From: Actinomycetota bacterium | GTDB lineage: Bacteria; Actinomycetota; UBA4738; HRBIN12 | Reading direction: 5' to 3' | DNA length: 9,545 nt | Assembly (NCBI GenBank): GCA_005885325.1 | Contig: VAYX01000057.1 | Coordinates: 1 to 9,545 of the forward strand | Made by a program: the position numbers and the translations under genes | The notes under the pieces: model-generated | What the model saw: only the letters and a program-made list of their open reading frames with translations | The model's database searches: none | Told to the model about the DNA's origin: nothing | Shown here: in pieces, positions 7,217-9,545 of the stretch | Layout: each line of letters opens with the position of its first letter | How positions within the stretch are numbered: position 1 is the first letter of the stretch

Positions 7217-7245
7217 CGGGCCCGTAGTTCGCTTCGGGCGAGCCC
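7217..7245. terminator. GC-rich hairpin region between convergent genes, candidate bidirectional terminator
   Basis: The 36 bases between the convergent stop codons contain several competing stems: GCCCG (7220-7224) with CGGGC (7235-7239), GGGC (7218-7221) with GCCC (7242-7245), and a TCGC/GCGA hairpin with a TTCGG loop. No run of T follows on either side, so it is not a classical intrinsic terminator. Position is the main argument. Confidence 0.35.
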
Positions 7246-7246
7246 C

Positions 7247-7855
7247 TCAAACCCGAACGACCGGGATGTCCACGAGGTGCTCGGCGACGAACCACACCTG
7301 AAGCTCGTTCGTCCGTAGCACGTCACTCATCAGCAGATCGTTGGTCCCGTCGTCGCGGTTCTCCGCGGTCTTGGTGATGGCCTCGCGGACCTTCTCGATG
7401 ATGATCTCGTGGGCCTCGAGGAGCCTGGACAGCATGGCCGGGACCTCCTCCGCGCCATCCGGTGGGCGGGGGATGGTCGTGATCTCTGCCGCGAGACGGG
7501 GGTCTCCCACCGCCACGCCGCCGAGGGTCTGCACCCGCTCGGCCAGCAGGTCGATCAGCTTCAGCTGCTCGTCCGCATGCTTGTCCAGCAACAGGTGCAG
7601 CTGGAAGAAGGTCGGGCCCCGGACCAGCCAGTGATGCTTCTTGTACAGGGCGTACAGGATCATGGAGTCCGAGACGATCTGGTTCAGCAGCTGGACGCTC
7701 TCCAGGCGGACCTCGAAGTTGAGCGCGAGCGGGAACAGCCGCATCTTCCCGAACTTCTGCACCTCCACGCCGTGCTGGTGGAACAGCGGCTGGCTGCTCG
7801 CCGGGCGATCTCCGTCCGCCACCTTGAACGGGTCGCTCTGCGTGGCCTTGGCCAT
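7247..7855 (-). CDS. dps: Dps family ferritin-like DNA-protection / iron-storage protein
   Basis: A 202-residue Dps protein, which as a dodecamer oxidises Fe(II) with peroxide, stores the iron and shields DNA in stress or stationary phase. The inter-subunit ferroxidase set is complete and spaced as in E. coli Dps: H75, H87, D91, D102 and E106, within KKHHWLVRGPTFFQLHLLLD and DLLAERVQTLGG. The four-helix bundle spans about 48-195. The protein is longer than E. coli Dps because of an N-terminal extension of about 45 residues (four lysines among the first 37) that could contact DNA or add a metal site. ATG 7855 is preceded by a near-perfect AAGGAGGAA six bases away, so the longer reading to 7885 is rejected. 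It lies 72 bases behind the YihY gene on the same strand and may be read from the same stress promoter. Confidence 0.95.
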   Translation of the reverse strand: MAKATQSDPFKVADGDRPASSQPLFHQHGVEVQKFGKMRLFPLALNFEVRLESVQLLNQIVSDSMILYALYKKHHWLVRGPTFFQLHLLLDKHADEQLKLIDLLAERVQTLGGVAVGDPRLAAEITTIPRPPDGAEEVPAMLSRLLEAHEIIIEKVREAITKTAENRDDGTNDLLMSDVLRTNELQVWFVAEHLVDIPVVRV

Positions 7856-7886
7856 GGTTCCTCCTTCCATCGGTGGCCGGTCCACT

Positions 7887-7917
7887 CCCGGGGGGGTCGC
7901 ACCCGGGGCGCCGGCGC
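7887..7917 (-). other. GC-rich hairpins between the YihY and dps genes
   Basis: The sequence CCCGGG occurs at 7887-7892 and 7902-7907. Being self-complementary, the two copies can pair around a 9-base loop. It is followed by the perfect palindrome GCGCCGGCGC (7908-7917). In the messenger this would be a strong structure 30-70 bases before the dps start. It could attenuate, stabilise or process the transcript. The pairing is visible; any function is inference. Confidence 0.35.
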
Positions 7918-7927
7918 TCCCTCGATG

Positions 7928-8896
7928 CTAGTCCACCCCCCCGGCCTCCGAGCGCCGGCCCTGAACCTCGACGTCGATCCGCTCTTCCGCCCGGCGATCT
8001 TCCTGCCGCGCGTAGTGGGTCAGGGCCTGGACGTCCGCGTCGGTGAACGGCGGCTGCACCAGGCTCCTGGGCCACAGGCGGCGCTTCCTCACCACGTTGA
8101 ACTCCGCCGCGAGCAGCGTGACCTGCGCGCCGATGAAGATCCACGCCAGTAGCCCGATGACCACGGCGAACGTCCCGTAGACCTCGCTGGCCCCCCGGAG
8201 CTGATGGCTGACGTAGTACCCGCCGAGGGCCTGCAAGGCCGTCCAGGCCACGGCGCCGACGGCGGCGCCGGGCGCGACGTCGGCCCACGTCAGGTTCTCG
8301 CTGGTCAGGACGCGGAAGGCCAACAGGAACAGGACGAGGTTCATCACGAACGAGATGGCCAGACCGAGGACCGCCGTCCACCAATGGTCGCTCCCCGCAC
8401 CGACGCTTCCCGCCGCGGCGGAGGCCAGGGTCAGCACCCCCAGCACCGCGAGCATGATCAACGCCCGAAGCGTGGACTTGAGGAGGTTTGGGCGGTGCTC
8501 GAAGGGGACGTTCCACACCGTGTTCAAGGCGGCCTGGGTGGCCTTGACCACTCCCAGGCCGGACCACAGGGTCAGCACGATCCCGACCGCGAGGACCAGG
8601 CCGTTCCCGTCGAGCGCATGGACGTTTCGGGAGATCTGGGTCCCGATGACCGGGAAGTTGGCCAACGCCGAGTCGACGATGCGCTGCTGGAGGTCGGGAT
8701 CGTTGCGAAGGACCATGCCCAGGATGGTCACGAACACGAGCAACAGGGGGAACAGCGAGAAGAACCCGTAGTAGGCGATCAGGGCGGCCAGGTTCCCCGC
8801 CTGGTCGTCACCGAACTTCTTGACCACCGCGAAGGGGAACGCGATCGTCGCATGCCGCTTCTGGAACGCGTCGACCTTGCGGAGGATCTCCTTCAC
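7928..8896 (-). CDS. YihY/BrkB family inner-membrane protein (UPF0761-like)
   Basis: A 322-residue integral membrane protein with about six hydrophobic segments (roughly 36-62, 98-118, 143-165, 174-197, 206-225 and 240-266). It begins with a short amphipathic cytosolic leader and ends in a charged tail rich in Glu and Arg. Family marks are NLAALIAYYGFFSLFPLLL (35-53), the LWSGLGVVKATQAALNTVW stretch (110-128), the WADVAPGAAVGAVAW segment (204-218) and EVYGTFAVVIGLLAWIFIGAQVTLLAAE near the end of the core. Its biochemical function is not established; the old label 'ribonuclease BN' is a known misannotation. The start is GTG 8896, only 5 bases after the stop of the Holin-X gene and with no separate strong ribosome site, so the two are probably translationally coupled. 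Confidence 0.93.
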   Translation of the reverse strand: MKEILRKVDAFQKRHATIAFPFAVVKKFGDDQAGNLAALIAYYGFFSLFPLLLVFVTILGMVLRNDPDLQQRIVDSALANFPVIGTQISRNVHALDGNGLVLAVGIVLTLWSGLGVVKATQAALNTVWNVPFEHRPNLLKSTLRALIMLAVLGVLTLASAAAGSVGAGSDHWWTAVLGLAISFVMNLVLFLLAFRVLTSENLTWADVAPGAAVGAVAWTALQALGGYYVSHQLRGASEVYGTFAVVIGLLAWIFIGAQVTLLAAEFNVVRKRRLWPRSLVQPPFTDADVQALTHYARQEDRRAEERIDVEVQGRRSEAGGVD

Positions 8897-8901
8897 GCGC
8901 C

Positions 8902-9312
8902 CTATTTTCCCCGCTTCAGCTGCCCGGTGAGATAGCGAGCGTCGTCCTTCACCGCCTCGGCCGCGCCCTTCGGGATGGGCGGGGTTGCCTTCTTCAGGTT
9001 GCCCTTTCCCATCAACCCGACGATGAGGGCGAAGAGCACCCAGACGCCTCCCACGATGAGCGCGGAGGCCCAGGCAGGGAGCACGATGGCCAGGGCCAGG
9101 ATGGCCGCCGCCGTGAACGCGCCGAGAGCGCAGAGGGCCAGGATGCCCGCCGCCACCAACATGCCGATCCCGACCCCCGCCCGTTTCACCTTCTCCGAGA
9201 TCTCCCGCTTGGCCAGCTCGATGTCCTTGCGCACGAGCGTTCGGACGCCGAAGCCGATGATGGAGGCCGTTCGAAGCAACGAACCGGAACGAGAGCCGTT
9301 CGTGGTCGCCAT
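8902..9312 (-). CDS. Putative Actinobacterial Holin-X family membrane protein (phage_holin_3_6-like)
   Basis: A 136-residue small membrane protein. An amphipathic N-terminal helix (about 11-44) carrying the family-typical RTLVRKDIELAKREISEKVKRAG is followed by two hydrophobic segments (about 48-79 and 82-102). The short basic C-terminus contains LKKATPPIPKGAAEAVKDD. The family is chromosomal and widespread in Actinomycetota. The 'holin' name comes from weak similarity, and nothing here (no endolysin, no phage genes) suggests a lytic role. A structural or envelope-stress role is a guess. ATG 9312 has GGAGG eight bases upstream; the open frame to 9483 beyond it is low-complexity and unlike a protein. 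A stress-type promoter and an 18-bp palindrome precede it. It heads a cluster with the YihY-like gene (5-base gap) and probably dps. Confidence 0.88.
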   Translation of the reverse strand: MATTNGSRSGSLLRTASIIGFGVRTLVRKDIELAKREISEKVKRAGVGIGMLVAAGILALCALGAFTAAAILALAIVLPAWASALIVGGVWVLFALIVGLMGKGNLKKATPPIPKGAAEAVKDDARYLTGQLKRGK

Positions 9313-9331
9313 GGCGCGTTCCTCCCCCCGA

Positions 9332-9349
9332 GCGCCTCGATCGAGGCGC
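9332..9349. promoter_or_regulatory. Perfect 18-bp palindrome GCGCCTCGATCGAGGCGC in the Holin-X leader
   Basis: Both 9-base arms match exactly with no spacer. It sits between the predicted -10 element (GGGTA, 9360-9364) and the GGAGG ribosome site, that is, at or just after the expected transcription start. This is the usual place for a dimeric repressor site. As RNA it could fold only by opening its centre, giving a GC-rich stem 20 bases before the start codon. Confidence 0.5.
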
Positions 9350-9359
9350 CCTCGGAGCC

Positions 9360-9383
9360 TACCCCGGCGCTCGAGCGGCAAAC
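9360..9383 (-). promoter_or_regulatory. Candidate stress sigma factor (SigB/SigF-type) promoter for the Holin-X/YihY(/Dps) cluster
   Basis: On the minus strand GTTT (9380-9383) and GGGTA (9360-9364) are separated by 15 bases, the arrangement known for actinobacterial SigF/SigB promoters (GTTT, about 14-17 bases, GGGTA). The element lies about 50 bases before the Holin-X ATG, in the only gap long enough for a promoter. Regulation by general stress response would suit a cluster ending in Dps. Both elements are short, so a chance match is possible. Confidence 0.4.
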
Positions 9384-9394
9384 TGCCCGCGAGC
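9369..9394 (-). terminator. Interrupted hairpin just after the right-edge gene, candidate terminator
   Basis: Outer arms GCTCG (9369-9373) and CGAGC (9390-9394) and inner arms GGCA (9377-9380) and TGCC (9384-9387) enclose the loop AAC, with a small internal loop between. It begins two bases after the stop codon of the truncated gene. No T-run follows. It overlaps the -35 part of the proposed Holin-X promoter, so the two readings of this stretch compete. Confidence 0.3.
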
Positions 9395-9395
9395 C

Positions 9396-9545
9396 CTACG
9401 GGCGGGAGGGTCGAGGGCCGTCGGCCGTGGTGAGCGGGCACCGGGGGTCCGGGCCGAGCTCGGCGAAGAGCTCCCACAACCACTCATGCGTGGGATCCGT
9501 GCACACGCGCCAGGCTCGTTCGGCCGGCCCGGCCATCACGTTCAG
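9396..9545 (-). CDS. Unknown protein, C-terminal 49 residues (truncated by window edge)
   Basis: One minus-strand frame is open from the right edge to a TAG at 9396-9398. It reads like a protein tail: WRVCTDPTHEWLWELFAEL followed by a Pro/Arg-rich end. Four tryptophans and two cysteines within a short span, and nearly all codons ending in G or C, argue for real coding rather than a chance opening. An in-frame ATG at 9534-9536 means a free-standing 46-residue protein cannot be excluded. I do not recognise the family. It is in the same direction as the Holin-X gene, with an 83-base gap that holds its own promoter candidate. Confidence 0.5.
   Translation of the reverse strand: MNVMAGPAERAWRVCTDPTHEWLWELFAELGPDPRCPLTTADGPRPSRP

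Noticed and set aside
7323..8567. Long minus-strand open frame across dps and the YihY gene
   Set aside because: It is out of frame with both real genes on the same strand, gives a low-complexity Arg/Gly/Pro protein and crosses a clear gene boundary with a strong ribosome site.
8902..9312. Phage remnant suggested by the 'holin' family name
   Set aside because: No endolysin, integrase, structural phage gene or attachment repeat is present. Holin-X proteins are ordinary chromosomal membrane proteins in actinobacteria.
9313..9483. N-terminal extension of the Holin-X gene to an ATG at 9483
   Set aside because: The extra 57 residues are Arg/Pro/Gly-rich and unlike the family, and would run through the promoter and palindrome. 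The ATG at 9312 has GGAGG at good distance and the family-typical beginning.
1..9545. CRISPR arrays, tRNA or rRNA genes, transposases, tandem repeats
   Set aside because: No regularly spaced direct repeats, tRNA cloverleaf, rRNA sequence or transposase motifs were seen on either strand by eye.

Overview
High-GC bacterial window, most likely from an actinobacterium (Actinomycetota, possibly an uncultured lineage). The evidence is frequent GTG and TTG start codons, strongly G/C-biased third codon positions, an actinobacterial-type DNA-3-methyladenine glycosylase, a mycobacterial LigB-like ATP-dependent ligase and an 'Actinobacterial Holin-X' family membrane protein. Genus cannot be set from sequence alone. 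Coding density is very high. Every gap between genes is about 100 bases or shorter, so no stretch over 300 bases lacks a gene. I saw no tRNA, rRNA, CRISPR array, insertion sequence or prophage.

Left block (1-4831, all minus strand, transcribed right to left): an AlkA-like DNA glycosylase, a duplicated-ATPase ABC-F protein, a YtcJ-type amidohydrolase, then the N-terminal part of a Rieske oxygenase that runs off the left edge. The first three are separated by only 47 and 21 bases and probably form one transcript. The Rieske gene is set off by 100 bases that hold a convincing housekeeping-type promoter. A GAAC-N4-GTTC inverted repeat sits just downstream of its -10 box.

Middle block (4935-7210, plus strand): a LigB-like ATP-dependent DNA ligase, divergent from the glycosylase across about 100 bases, so two DNA repair enzymes stand head to head. 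It is followed by a short membrane-anchored protein with one cyclic-nucleotide-binding domain and no visible output domain.

Right block (7247-9545, minus strand): a truncated unknown gene at the right edge, then a Holin-X family membrane protein, a YihY/BrkB family membrane protein and a Dps ferritin-like protein. The Holin-X leader carries a GTTT-N15-GGGTA element resembling actinobacterial stress-sigma (SigB/SigF) promoters and a perfect 18-bp palindrome. Together with Dps downstream, this suggests an envelope/oxidative stress cluster.

Overall the window is a fairly ordinary chromosomal segment enriched in DNA repair and protection functions (glycosylase, ligase, Dps). I found no clear undescribed multi-gene system. 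The items most worth checking are the two regulatory sites (485-531 and 9332-9383) and the membrane-tethered cyclic nucleotide receptor.
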